Of a stretch of DNA of 64,000 nucleotides, positions 20,454-30,009 are shown one piece after another (position 1 is the stretch's first letter; the number at the start of each line of letters is the position of its first letter). The stretch spans positions 62,001 to 126,000 of the forward strand of contig CACIUF010000001.1 in the NCBI GenBank assembly GCA_902589765.1. Direction: 5' to 3'. The translations under genes and the position numbers were made by a program. The notes beneath the pieces were generated by a model. The model saw only the letters and a program-made list of their open reading frames with translations. It did not search any database and was not told the DNA's origin. This DNA comes from an uncultured Pelagibacteraceae bacterium (lineage in GTDB: Bacteria > Pseudomonadota > Alphaproteobacteria > Pelagibacterales > Pelagibacteraceae).

Positions 20454-21164
20454 TTATGAAAGTTTAGATCTTCCACCATCTACTGCAATAATTTGACCTG
20501 TTATCCAAGAGCTATCTTCAGTTATTAAAAATCTAGCTAAAGAGGCAGAGTCTTTTCCCTCTCCCAATCTTTTTAAAGGATGGGCCTTTGCAATACCATC
20601 TGCTAGGGCTTTATTCTTTAACATGGGCTCAGCAATTTTTGAATTAGTCAAGCTTGGCGCAATACAATTCACTCTTATGTTTGGAGCAAATTCAGCTGCA
20701 AGTGAGACTGTTAAACCCTCAACAGCTGCTTTTGTTGATGCAATAATTGCGTGATTTGTAAATCCTCTTTGAGCAGCAACAGTTGAAAATAAAACTATTG
20801 AGCCCTTATTTTTTTTCAAACTCTCTTGATAACCCTTAATAACTTCAACCGCAGAATAAAGATTTAATTTCATACATTTTACAAAATCTTGTTCTGTTAC
20901 CATTCTCACAGGTTTTAAGTCAATTGACCCAACACAATAAGCAACACCTTTTACATCAGAAATATCATTTTTAACTTTTTCTATAAATCCCTCTTCCAAA
21001 ACATCTGCGATAGTAAAAGGACACCCTAATCTCTCTGAAATATTTTTAACCTCGTTTTCATCTCTACCTACTAAATGTACACTATTTCCAGAATTTACTA
21101 ATTGTTCAGCCAAGCTTGATCCGATTGAACCTGTCGCACCAAAAATAAGATATTTTTCTGACAT
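20454..21164 (-). CDS. SDR family oxidoreductase
   Basis: LIFGATGSIGSSLAEQL, STKAAVEGLTVSLAAEFAPNIRVNCIAPSLT, WITGQIIAVDGGRS. Confidence 0.93.
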   Translation of the reverse strand: MSEKYLIFGATGSIGSSLAEQLVNSGNSVHLVGRDENEVKNISERLGCPFTIADVLEEGFIEKVKNDISDVKGVAYCVGSIDLKPVRMVTEQDFVKCMKLNLYSAVEVIKGYQESLKKNKGSIVLFSTVAAQRGFTNHAIIASTKAAVEGLTVSLAAEFAPNIRVNCIAPSLTNSKIAEPMLKNKALADGIAKAHPLKRLGEGKDSASLARFLITEDSSWITGQIIAVDGGRSKLS

Positions 21165-21191
21165 AAAAAATTTAATTAGTTATATTTAATT

Positions 21192-22682
21192 ATGAAGTTA
21201 TTTTTTATACTGGGCAATCAATTATTTCCATCAAAATACCTAGACCGCTTCAAAAAAGACCACCTTTTTTTCATGGCTGAAGATTACGAGCTTTGTACTT
21301 ATGAAAAACATCATAAACAAAAAATTCTTCTATTTTTATCATCAATGCGATCTCACGCAGATGTACTTAAAAAAGATAAGTTTAAAATAGAATACTCAGA
21401 AATAGAGGATAAAGAATTTAAGGAAAGTTATTTTAAAAAGCTTAAAAAATTAATTAGCACAAAAAAGATTAAGGAAATATCCAGTTTTGAAGTTGAGGAT
21501 AAGTTTTTTGAAAAAAAAATTAATCAATTTGTTAATAAAGAAAAAATAAAATGGAATATTATCCAGACGCCAATGTTTTTAAATTCAAGAGAGGATTTTA
21601 AAAAATATTTATCTAAATCCAAAAAACCATTTATGGCAACTTTCTACAAAGATGTCAGAAAAAAATCTGGAATATTAATGGGTGCTGATGGGAATCCTAC
21701 AGGAGGTAAGTGGAGTTTTGATGAGGATAATAGAAATAAATTACCAAAAAATATTTCAATCCCAAAATTTCCAAAAATAAATGAAACTTCTCATACTAAA
21801 AAGCTAAAACCTATTGTTGAAAAGCTATTTAAGGATCATCCTGGCAGTACCAAAAATTTCTGGTTTGCTACAGAACACAATGATGTCTTGAAGCTTTTAA
21901 ATTTTTTCATTAAAGAAAAATCAAATTTATTTGGTGATTACGAGGATGCAGTTGATCAAAAAGATAATATTTTGTTTCATAGTGCACTAAGTCCATATGT
22001 AAATTTAGGTCTTATAACTCCAGAATTTATAATTAAAAAAATTTTAGAATTTCATAAAAGTAAAAAAATAAGACTAAATTCTTTAGAGGGATACGTTCGT
22101 CAAATAATTGGTTGGAGAGAATTTATGAGAGGAATTTATCAAAGTTATTCTAGTGAAATGGAGACAGGAAATTTTTTCAAACAAAATCGTAAGATGAAAA
22201 AATCCTGGTATGACGGCACTACTGGATTACCACCATTGGATTATGCAATAAAGAACGCATTAAATCATGGATGGTCTCATCATATTGAAAGACTTATGAT
22301 TTTATCCAACATAATGAACCTTTGTGAGATCAAACCCACTATTGTTTACAAGTGGTTTATGGAAATGTTTGTGGACTCCTCAGATTGGGTGATGGTTCCA
22401 AATGTTTATGGAATGGGATTGTTTAGTGATGGCGGAATATTTGCAACTAAACCATACATTTGTGGATCAAGTTATTTTATGAAGATGATGGATTTTAAGA
22501 GGGGTGATTGGTGCAACATAATGGATGGGCTTTATTGGAGATTTATAGATCGAAATAGAAAGTTTTTTTTAAAAAATCCAAGGCTTTCAATGATGGTGAG
22601 AATTTTCGATAAGATGAAAACTGATAGAAAAAAATTGATTTTGTCAGCTGCAGATAAATTCATTAAAGAAAATACAATTTAG
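21192..22682 (+). CDS. Cryptochrome/photolyase family protein (FeS-BCP / deoxyribodipyrimidine-photolyase-related)
   Basis: [121 protein letters not shown]. Confidence 0.94.
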   Translation: MKLFFILGNQLFPSKYLDRFKKDHLFFMAEDYELCTYEKHHKQKILLFLSSMRSHADVLKKDKFKIEYSEIEDKEFKESYFKKLKKLISTKKIKEISSFEVEDKFFEKKINQFVNKEKIKWNIIQTPMFLNSREDFKKYLSKSKKPFMATFYKDVRKKSGILMGADGNPTGGKWSFDEDNRNKLPKNISIPKFPKINETSHTKKLKPIVEKLFKDHPGSTKNFWFATEHNDVLKLLNFFIKEKSNLFGDYEDAVDQKDNILFHSALSPYVNLGLITPEFIIKKILEFHKSKKIRLNSLEGYVRQIIGWREFMRGIYQSYSSEMETGNFFKQNRKMKKSWYDGTTGLPPLDYAIKNALNHGWSHHIERLMILSNIMNLCEIKPTIVYKWFMEMFVDSSDWVMVPNVYGMGLFSDGGIFATKPYICGSSYFMKMMDFKRGDWCNIMDGLYWRFIDRNRKFFLKNPRLSMMVRIFDKMKTDRKKLILSAADKFIKENTI

Positions 22683-22810
22683 TGAAAAAAGAAAATTTAC
22701 CAATTAAAGTTTGTCCAATATGTCAAAGGCCATTTAAATGGAGAAAAAAATGGAGACTTAATTGGGAAAAAGTTAAGTATTGTTCAAAAAAATGTTCATC
22801 AAAAAAATAA
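22682..22810 (+). CDS. DUF2256-like small zinc-ribbon protein
   Basis: GTG start; translation [42 protein letters not shown], CPxCxRPFxWRKKW...VKYCSxKC; 42 aa, too short for ORF track; starts at photolyase stop. Confidence 0.88.
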   Translation: MKKENLPIKVCPICQRPFKWRKKWRLNWEKVKYCSKKCSSKK

Positions 22811-24237
22811 AAAATTTTTATAAATATTCAATTTTATTTTTATTAATAATTCTTACAAACAACGCTCGTGCAGAATTTTTCGAGGATCTATCAAAAATTA
22901 TTGAGAATAATGAAAAAAGACTGAGCTATGGTATTTCAGTGACAGATTTTAATATGGATGGAAATAATGAGTTTTTAGTCACAGGTTTTGGTTTTCCGAA
23001 TTTAGCGTTATCTTTTCAAGATGGAAAATTGAAGAATATAAACCAACAAAAAATTTTTTCAGATATTTCAAAGAAAACCATTGGAGTTGCTGCATGTGAT
23101 ATTGATAAAGATGGCTTTGAAGAAATCTACTTTTTAAATACCGATACATATAGTGGAGTTAAAAAATATTCAGACAGATTATTGGATATAAAAGATAATA
23201 ATTATTTTGATTTATTTGAATTAGAAAAAAATAAAGAAAATCTAAATTTAACAGCAGGAAGATCTGTTGTTTGTGTAGATAGAAAGGGAGATGGTGAATA
23301 TGGAATTTATGTTGCAAACTACGGAGGACCAACAAGGTTTTATGAGATTGAAGATGAACTTATCAAAGATAAAGCTGAGAATTTAAATCTGGATAATATT
23401 ACCGGTGGAAGAGCAGTTATATCTGGGCATATTTTGACAGAAAGAGCCGATATCTTTGCGGCTAATGAGAGAGGAGCAAATTTTCTTTTTAAAAATAATA
23501 ATGGAAATTTTGATGATGTTGCATTTGATTATAGATTAGATGATGCAATCCAAAATGGACGTGGTACTGCTTTATCAGACATATATTACCGTGGTAGATT
23601 AGATATTTTAAGTGGTAATTGGCTTGGATATCACAGAGCTTGGGTCCTGGAAAATAATGAATTTAAAGACATTGGAAATAAAGATTTTGATGAACCCTCT
23701 AGAATAAGAACAATTATTTCTGCAGATTTTGATAATGATGGTTTTGATGAAGTTTTCATGAACAATATAGCAGAACCAAATAAGTTATTTCGTATTAAAG
23801 ATAATGGAAAATTTGAACAGATAAATTTTCAGGTAGGACTCGAAGCTAATGGATATGGAACTGGTGCTGCAGTCGCGGATATAGATAATGATGGAATTTT
23901 AGAATTATTAGTTTCTCGTGGTGAAAGTAAAGCACAAACATTAACTTTGTATAAAGCAAAAGTTGATAAAGGAAGTAAATACTTAAGGATTAAAGCATTA
24001 AATAAGTATGGTGCGCCAGCAAGAGGAGCCACTGTTACCTTAATAACTAATCAAAGAAAACATTCAAAAACAATTGATGCAGGATCTGGTTACTTATGCC
24101 AAATGGAACCTGTGGCACATTATGGAATTAGAAAAAAAGAAAAAAATTTTAAAGTAGAAATTAGATGGACAAATGGAAGTAAAGAAATGATTGATATAAA
24201 GAAACTTAACCAAACAATTATTGTAAGACAGAAATGA
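22792..24237 (+). CDS. Exported FG-GAP/VCBS repeat protein with C-terminal ASPIC/UnbV (CRTAC1-like) domain
   Basis: Repeated DxDxDG-type motifs ([44 protein letters not shown]) and C-term [12 protein letters not shown]...[15 protein letters not shown] start at 22792. Confidence 0.87.
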   Translation: MFIKKIKNFYKYSILFLLIILTNNARAEFFEDLSKIIENNEKRLSYGISVTDFNMDGNNEFLVTGFGFPNLALSFQDGKLKNINQQKIFSDISKKTIGVAACDIDKDGFEEIYFLNTDTYSGVKKYSDRLLDIKDNNYFDLFELEKNKENLNLTAGRSVVCVDRKGDGEYGIYVANYGGPTRFYEIEDELIKDKAENLNLDNITGGRAVISGHILTERADIFAANERGANFLFKNNNGNFDDVAFDYRLDDAIQNGRGTALSDIYYRGRLDILSGNWLGYHRAWVLENNEFKDIGNKDFDEPSRIRTIISADFDNDGFDEVFMNNIAEPNKLFRIKDNGKFEQINFQVGLEANGYGTGAAVADIDNDGILELLVSRGESKAQTLTLYKAKVDKGSKYLRIKALNKYGAPARGATVTLITNQRKHSKTIDAGSGYLCQMEPVAHYGIRKKEKNFKVEIRWTNGSKEMIDIKKLNQTIIVRQK

Positions 24238-24923
24238 AAAAAATATTCAATATATTTTTAATTGTATTTTTAATATCATTTCAACTCAAGTCGTTTGCTG
24301 GAGAAAAAAATTATCACAAAGAGCTTATTACTGATTGGTCTAGAATATTCCCTGATAAAAATAGAAATGCCGCGGGACCAAAATTTTTTAAATATATCAT
24401 AGATAAAAAAATTACTTACAAAGACTTTGTTGAATTTAACAAATTATATTGTGCAGTTTCTGGGTCTTTAATTGACCCAAATAGTGACTCAGAATTCTTA
24501 TTTATTAAAGAAAGTAAAACGAATAAAAAAATTTGTGGAAACTATTATAGGTGTTGTGTTCCATGTTCGTGTGATCTTATGAAGTATTCTGAAGCTCAAA
24601 AGATGAAACATAAATTTGAGGATGGTTTTAAAGAATTCTATGTTTTAACAATAAAAAATCCTTGTTCTAAAAAAGATTTTCCCAATAGAGTAAATAAAGA
24701 TTATTTTTGTAATGGTGAAAAAATCAACAAATCAGAAGTGTATAGTCTTAACGATCGAATAGTAATAGGTTTATTGCACAATGGAAAAAATTGTGCGAAA
24801 GATGAGGTAGACTTTGTTAAAAGTCATCAAGTGACGGGTAGATATTGCGAGTTGAGAAATAATACACCTTTAGAAAATTTAGATGCTGGAATGGGTGATA
24901 TTTTTATAAAACTTGCGAGATAA
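24234..24923 (+). CDS. Exported cysteine-rich hypothetical protein
   Basis: Signal peptide [40 protein letters not shown] motif; 4 bp overlap with upstream gene. Confidence 0.8.
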   Translation: MKKIFNIFLIVFLISFQLKSFAGEKNYHKELITDWSRIFPDKNRNAAGPKFFKYIIDKKITYKDFVEFNKLYCAVSGSLIDPNSDSEFLFIKESKTNKKICGNYYRCCVPCSCDLMKYSEAQKMKHKFEDGFKEFYVLTIKNPCSKKDFPNRVNKDYFCNGEKINKSEVYSLNDRIVIGLLHNGKNCAKDEVDFVKSHQVTGRYCELRNNTPLENLDAGMGDIFIKLAR

Positions 24924-24929
24924 ATAAAT

Positions 24930-25151
24930 ATGAATAATAAAATTTTTGAGTGGGCAGGTGTTATCACTGCAATATTGTACTCATTATTTGTAGCTATGAA
25001 TATTGGTATAGAGTTTTTTGGTTTTTGTTTACTACTAATATCTGCAATTCTAATTGGAATTTGGGCTTATCGAGGCGGTCATAGAGGAATATTATTTTTA
25101 CAATTCTTTTATGCTACAGCCGGGATTATTGGAATGTTTAGATGGTTTTAG
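24930..25151 (+). CDS. Small hypothetical membrane protein
   Basis: 73 aa with about 2-3 TM segments, tightly spaced after upstream gene. Confidence 0.7.
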   Translation: MNNKIFEWAGVITAILYSLFVAMNIGIEFFGFCLLLISAILIGIWAYRGGHRGILFLQFFYATAGIIGMFRWF

Positions 25152-26287
25152 TTAAGTGTTGAAATAATTTTTGGAATATAATTTTTAAAGTTAAAGAAAC
25201 CTTTATTACAATATTGCCAAGAGTTTTGATCAAGTTCTCTATAAAGGAAATTAATTTTAAAAGTATTTGAATTCAAATAATCTAAATTTTCTCCAATAGT
25301 TGGATACAACCCTACTGCTTTTTCTATCTTTTTAATTTCGCTAATATCTATAACTTCACAATCAATAGATTGATTTTTAAATCTTTGTTCCTGGTCTTGA
25401 ATAAGTGATGACTTAAATTTAAGAACTTTTTCACTTAGTTTGATACATCTATTTTCATTTTTATTCGAAATTATATAAAATTTTTTAAATTTATTATTTT
25501 GAAAATCACTTGTTTCAAAACAGAGGTTATTCTCGAATATTATCAAATTATTTTGATCAATATTTTCAGGATTAGTAAAATCCTGTTTTAAAATTGAGTA
25601 TTTTTTTTCAGAAATCTTGGGTGGAGCGTTTTCATTTAATTTAATATTGCTAAATCTATTATTTGTAAATTTTTTGATATTCCACTCACTTGCTAAATAA
25701 TGTTTTCCCTGTGTTTGAACACCTGCAACCCATCTCCACCCAAGAGTGTTTGATGCAGCGTCTCCATCATAAAGATGTTGCATAAAAAATTCCGCACCCA
25801 ATTGCCATGGCAAATTTAGTGTAAAAATCCAAATACTGGCAAACCACATTCTAGTATGATTATGTAAATAATTATTTTCTTTGAGTTCGTTGACCCAATA
25901 GTTAAAGCACTCAACATTTGTTTTTCCATCAATCGCGTTTTTATAATTTTGATTGTTTTGAAAATCCCCTTTAATCTTTTTTAATTCAATTAAAAAATCT
26001 GTCCAAACACTGGGTCTTAATTCTAACCAACCTTTCCAATATGTACGCCACAATACTTCTTGAATAAATTTTTCATTTTTTGCAAATGAAAATTTATCAA
26101 GAGATTTTTTGATAACTTCTTTTTCATTAATAATACCGTGAGTAATATATGGAGATAAACAAGAAATATTAGACCTGTTATCAGGTCCATAATCAAAGTT
26201 TCTAAGTTTTGAATATTCTGAGAGATTGTTTTCCACAAAATTATTTAGTTTATCTAAGGCCTTAGCCCTTGAAGCATCAAAATTCAT
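25148..26287 (-). CDS. FAD-binding photolyase/cryptochrome-like protein with non-canonical domain order
   Basis: WRTYWKGWLE, NHTRMWFASIWIFTLNLPWQLGAEFFMQHLYDGDAASNTLGWRWVAGVQTQGKHYLASEWNI match the photolyase FAD domain, here at the N-terminus. Confidence 0.88.
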   Translation of the reverse strand: MNFDASRAKALDKLNNFVENNLSEYSKLRNFDYGPDNRSNISCLSPYITHGIINEKEVIKKSLDKFSFAKNEKFIQEVLWRTYWKGWLELRPSVWTDFLIELKKIKGDFQNNQNYKNAIDGKTNVECFNYWVNELKENNYLHNHTRMWFASIWIFTLNLPWQLGAEFFMQHLYDGDAASNTLGWRWVAGVQTQGKHYLASEWNIKKFTNNRFSNIKLNENAPPKISEKKYSILKQDFTNPENIDQNNLIIFENNLCFETSDFQNNKFKKFYIISNKNENRCIKLSEKVLKFKSSLIQDQEQRFKNQSIDCEVIDISEIKKIEKAVGLYPTIGENLDYLNSNTFKINFLYRELDQNSWQYCNKGFFNFKNYIPKIISTLN

Positions 26288-26293
26288 TTTTAA

Positions 26294-26674
26294 TTATTTC
26301 GATTTTTTTTTCTTTAGACCTAATTTATCGCTATGTCTTAATCTCAAGATTACAATAGCACCTGCAATTAAAACTATTGCTACCGCTTCATATACTAATG
26401 CACTTGGATCCATTTCTTTTCCTTGTAAAATAATAAATCGTGCTAATGCTGTAATAGCTATAAGTAGTGGTAATGTAATACTTATGGATTGCTGGTTCCA
26501 AAAAACTCTTACCATCGCTAGCACTTCTAAGTAAAGAAACATTAGCAGTAAATCAGCTAAGGTAACCGATCGATTTTCAAACATTTTATAAATCTCTATT
26601 CCAACTGCAATTACAGTGCTTACCAGAATGATACACATTAGAAGAAGTTGCAGGTTTTTAGCTATCTTTTCCAT
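26294..26674 (-). CDS. PsiE-family (phosphate-starvation-inducible) membrane protein
   Basis: LADLLLMFLYLEVLAMVRVFW...LPLLIAITALARFIIL. Confidence 0.82.
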   Translation of the reverse strand: MEKIAKNLQLLLMCIILVSTVIAVGIEIYKMFENRSVTLADLLLMFLYLEVLAMVRVFWNQQSISITLPLLIAITALARFIILQGKEMDPSALVYEAVAIVLIAGAIVILRLRHSDKLGLKKKKSK

Positions 26675-27132
26675 TATTTATCTTTACTAAATGGTAACCA
26701 TTTTTCAAATACTGATTTTGAGGAACCATCATACGGAATTGAATAAGAATATGGATTTGGACTTGTCAACACTTCGATTCCTTTTGAAAACACGAATATA
26801 AAAACAATTACAAAAACGAGCACCATTATCTTAAAGGGGTCAAAATTTTTTGTTTTAAAAACGCTGGCAGAATTTTCCTCAGCTCTATGAAAATGTTTAA
26901 ATGTCAAATATACCGCAAATATTAATCCAATGTGGGCTAAAAAAAGTCCAGTCCACCCAAATACAAAAGTTGTATATGAGAATACGTACAAACTAAAAAC
27001 AGTAGTCCAGATAAAACTTAACACCAATAAAATTTGCAATCTTACTGTTTTAGGTAATGATCTAAGATCATTTTTGCTATCATCAAACAAAATGTTTGCT
27101 GTATCTTTCATCCAATTTTTAAACGATTCCAT
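26674..27132 (-). CDS. Hypothetical membrane protein
   Basis: 152 aa with about 3 TM segments; overlaps the PsiE start by one base. Confidence 0.7.
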   Translation of the reverse strand: MESFKNWMKDTANILFDDSKNDLRSLPKTVRLQILLVLSFIWTTVFSLYVFSYTTFVFGWTGLFLAHIGLIFAVYLTFKHFHRAEENSASVFKTKNFDPFKIMVLVFVIVFIFVFSKGIEVLTSPNPYSYSIPYDGSSKSVFEKWLPFSKDK

Positions 27133-27192
27133 AAATTTAAATTAAGTTTTTTTCAAAAATAAACAATCCCCAATTTGTCACCGAATAATTAG

Positions 27193-28380
27193 CTAGTTTC
27201 TTAACTTTTTTTTGTGAAAATTTATAAATTTCTCAACATTAGATTTAATAAATGATTTATTTTCCTCAAACGAAACTTTTTTCATTGAGTAAGCATTGCT
27301 TTTTGTCATTCTTGATTGAATTGTAACATTGCCTTTATAAAGTTTAAGTTTAACAGATCCATTTATTTTGTTTTTTTTCAAATCAATAATTTTTTGAAGT
27401 TTAAACCTTTCTTTTGAAAACCAATATCCATTATAGATCAATTCTGCGTACCTTGACATTATGGCATCTTTTTTGTGCATTGTTTCTTTATCAAGTGTAA
27501 CTGACTCAATCGCTCTATGTGCATGGATTAACAATGTACCACCTGGAGTTTCATAAACTCCTCTAGACTTGATGCCTAAAAATCTATTTTCAACAAGATC
27601 AACTCTTCCTATTCCATTTTTTCCTGCCAATTGATTAAGTTTAAATAATAATTTTGCTGGTCCAAATTTTTTTCCATTAAGACCAATGGGGTCACCATTT
27701 TTAAAATTAATTGTTACATGAGTAGCTTTGTTAGGAGCTTTTTCTGGAGAAACAGTTCTTTGAAAAATAAATTCTGGTGCAGAATTTTTTGGATTTTCTA
27801 GCAACTTACCTTCAGTTGATGTATGAAATAAATTATCATCCACTGAAAAAGGAGATGCACCTTTTTTGTCTTTTGGGATAGGAATATTGCGTTTCTTAGC
27901 GTAACTAATTAAATCTGATCGAGATTTTAAATTCCATATTCTCCATGGTGCAATAATTTTTATTTTGGGACCAAAATAATGATAACCAAGCTCAAATCTT
28001 ATTTGGTCGTTTCCTTTTCCAGTAGCCCCATGAGATACTGCATATGCTTTGAATTTTTTTGCAACCTTTATTTGATCCTTTGCTATCAGAGGTCTGGCGA
28101 TTGAGGTTCCTAATAGATAAACACCCTCATAAATTGCATGACCACGGATCATTGGAAATACATAGTCCTTTACAAAAATATCTTTTAAATCATTTATAAT
28201 TATTTTTGTAACACCAAATTTTCTTGCATTGTAAATAATCTTTTTTCTATTTATTTCTTGTCCGATATCTGCGGTGTAACAAATTACTTCTGCATCATAA
28301 TTTTCTTGAAGCCATTTAAGAATAATGGATGTGTCCAAACCGCCTGAGTAAGCTAATACAATTCTTTTTTTTGATTTCAT
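27193..28380 (-). CDS. argG: Argininosuccinate synthase
   Basis: VLAYSGGLDTSIILKWL, GTSIARPLIAK, SHGATGKGNDQIRFELGYH. Confidence 0.98.
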   Translation of the reverse strand: MKSKKRIVLAYSGGLDTSIILKWLQENYDAEVICYTADIGQEINRKKIIYNARKFGVTKIIINDLKDIFVKDYVFPMIRGHAIYEGVYLLGTSIARPLIAKDQIKVAKKFKAYAVSHGATGKGNDQIRFELGYHYFGPKIKIIAPWRIWNLKSRSDLISYAKKRNIPIPKDKKGASPFSVDDNLFHTSTEGKLLENPKNSAPEFIFQRTVSPEKAPNKATHVTINFKNGDPIGLNGKKFGPAKLLFKLNQLAGKNGIGRVDLVENRFLGIKSRGVYETPGGTLLIHAHRAIESVTLDKETMHKKDAIMSRYAELIYNGYWFSKERFKLQKIIDLKKNKINGSVKLKLYKGNVTIQSRMTKSNAYSMKKVSFEENKSFIKSNVEKFINFHKKKLRN

Positions 28381-28383
28381 TAA

Positions 28384-28896
28384 CTAGCTACAAGCTTTTT
28401 TTGCAGTGTTATATGCTTTAGTGAATCCCAATAATGAATAATGGTCGATTGTTTGAGAGCCTTTTTCATTGTATCCAGTTACCATTATTCTTGAACCTTT
28501 TTTCATAATCTTGACCATAATCTTTTCTTTTTTATTACTAGTCATCCATGCAAAACCTTGTTGCTTAATATCAAATTTAAATTTGTTATTTCCAGAGGTT
28601 GCCAATACAGTATTATTTTTATTAAATTCATAACCAGCAGTAGTACTGATTTCATTTGCAATTTTTTCACTAGGTCTAAATGTTACAAATAATCTAGCAT
28701 CTCTTTTATTTGTTTTAGGAGATTGCAGAATTGGAGAAGACTGAGCGAAACATACTTTACCAGATGCTTCCGCTAAAACCATTGTTTCCCAGTCTTTATA
28801 TTTACCAATTTTTTTTAGATCTTCTCCAAAAGATTTTGAAGTGAATAAAAAAGTAAAAAGTATAAATATGAATAAAATCTTTTTAATCATGGACAT
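28384..28896 (-). CDS. Invasion-associated locus B (IalB)-like exported protein
   Basis: Signal peptide, YKDWETMVLAEASGKVCFAQSSP...RDARLFVTFRP; alphaproteobacterial IalB-like pattern. Confidence 0.65.
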   Translation of the reverse strand: MSMIKKILFIFILFTFLFTSKSFGEDLKKIGKYKDWETMVLAEASGKVCFAQSSPILQSPKTNKRDARLFVTFRPSEKIANEISTTAGYEFNKNNTVLATSGNNKFKFDIKQQGFAWMTSNKKEKIMVKIMKKGSRIMVTGYNEKGSQTIDHYSLLGFTKAYNTAKKACS

Positions 28897-29927
28897 GGGT
28901 TTGGGAACATTTTTTGAATTTTATTAATCTCATTTAAAATTTCGCTTGTTAAACTTACATTTACACTTTCTATGTTTGTTTTCAACTGCTCGATTGTCGT
29001 CGCTCCTATTATCACACTTGTCATAAATGGCTGAATTTCACAAAACTTCAATGACATTTGAGTAAAATCAATATTGAATTTTTGCGATAACTTATAATAC
29101 TCTTCGATAGCTTTTTGACCATTTTCATTTTTATATCTTGTGAAATCTTTAAATAGTTTCATTCTTGATTTTTCTGGTAAATTATTATTTCTATATTTCC
29201 CTGTTAAGTATCCGAATGCTAAAGGAGAGTAGGCTAATAAACCACTTTTCTCCCTAACAGAAATTTCTGCAAGTCCAACTTCATAAGTTCTATTAAGTAA
29301 ATTGTATGGATTTTGCACCGACATCATTTTTGGTAAATCTTTTAATTTTGATATTTCAAGGAATTTTGACAAACCCCATGCAGTTTCATTAGATAGACCA
29401 ATGTATCTAATTTTACCTTGTTCAATAAATTTTTTTAAACTTTCAAGTATTTCTTCAAATGGTGTCCAATCTTTATCGTTTTCGTCATGTTCATAACCAT
29501 GTTTCCCAAAAAAATTTGTATTTCTCTCTGGCCAATGAAGTTGATAGAGATCTATATAGTCTGTTTTCAATCTTTTGAGACTCTCCTCTAAAGCTTCAGA
29601 AATTTTTTTTTTTCCAAAATTATAACCACCACCCCTAATATATTTGTTTGAAGTATTACCACAAACTTTTGTTGCTATAACAACCTTGTCTCTTTTTTTA
29701 GTTTTTTGAAACCAGTTACCGATTATTCTCTCTGTTTCCCCATATGTTTCTTCTCTCATCGGTATGGAATAGATTTCTGCAGTGTCCCAAAAGTTTACAC
29801 CATGATCTAAAGCATAATCCATTTGCTGAAATCCCTCTTCTTGAGTATTTTGTTCGCCCCAGGTCATAGTACCGAGACAAATTGTACTCACATCAAGATC
29901 CGTATTGCCTAATTTTTTATAATTCAT
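28887..29927 (-). CDS. Aldo/keto reductase (Tas-like)
   Basis: MNYKKLGNTDLDVSTICLGTMTWGEQNTQEEG...NFWDTAEIYSIP...DYIDLYQLHWPERNTNFFG. Confidence 0.94.
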   Translation of the reverse strand: MNYKKLGNTDLDVSTICLGTMTWGEQNTQEEGFQQMDYALDHGVNFWDTAEIYSIPMREETYGETERIIGNWFQKTKKRDKVVIATKVCGNTSNKYIRGGGYNFGKKKISEALEESLKRLKTDYIDLYQLHWPERNTNFFGKHGYEHDENDKDWTPFEEILESLKKFIEQGKIRYIGLSNETAWGLSKFLEISKLKDLPKMMSVQNPYNLLNRTYEVGLAEISVREKSGLLAYSPLAFGYLTGKYRNNNLPEKSRMKLFKDFTRYKNENGQKAIEEYYKLSQKFNIDFTQMSLKFCEIQPFMTSVIIGATTIEQLKTNIESVNVSLTSEILNEINKIQKMFPNPCP

Positions 29928-30009
29928 AGTGATTTTTAAAGTATAATTTTTTATTAATCTTTTAAGGTATCTTGAATATTTAGTAAAAGACTATATATCT
30001 ATAGAAATT

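Noticed and set aside
29928-30009. Possible ybhL-type RNA motif upstream of the Bax inhibitor gene
   Set aside because: The 82-nt gap is AT-rich with no convincing paired stems; no motif match by eye
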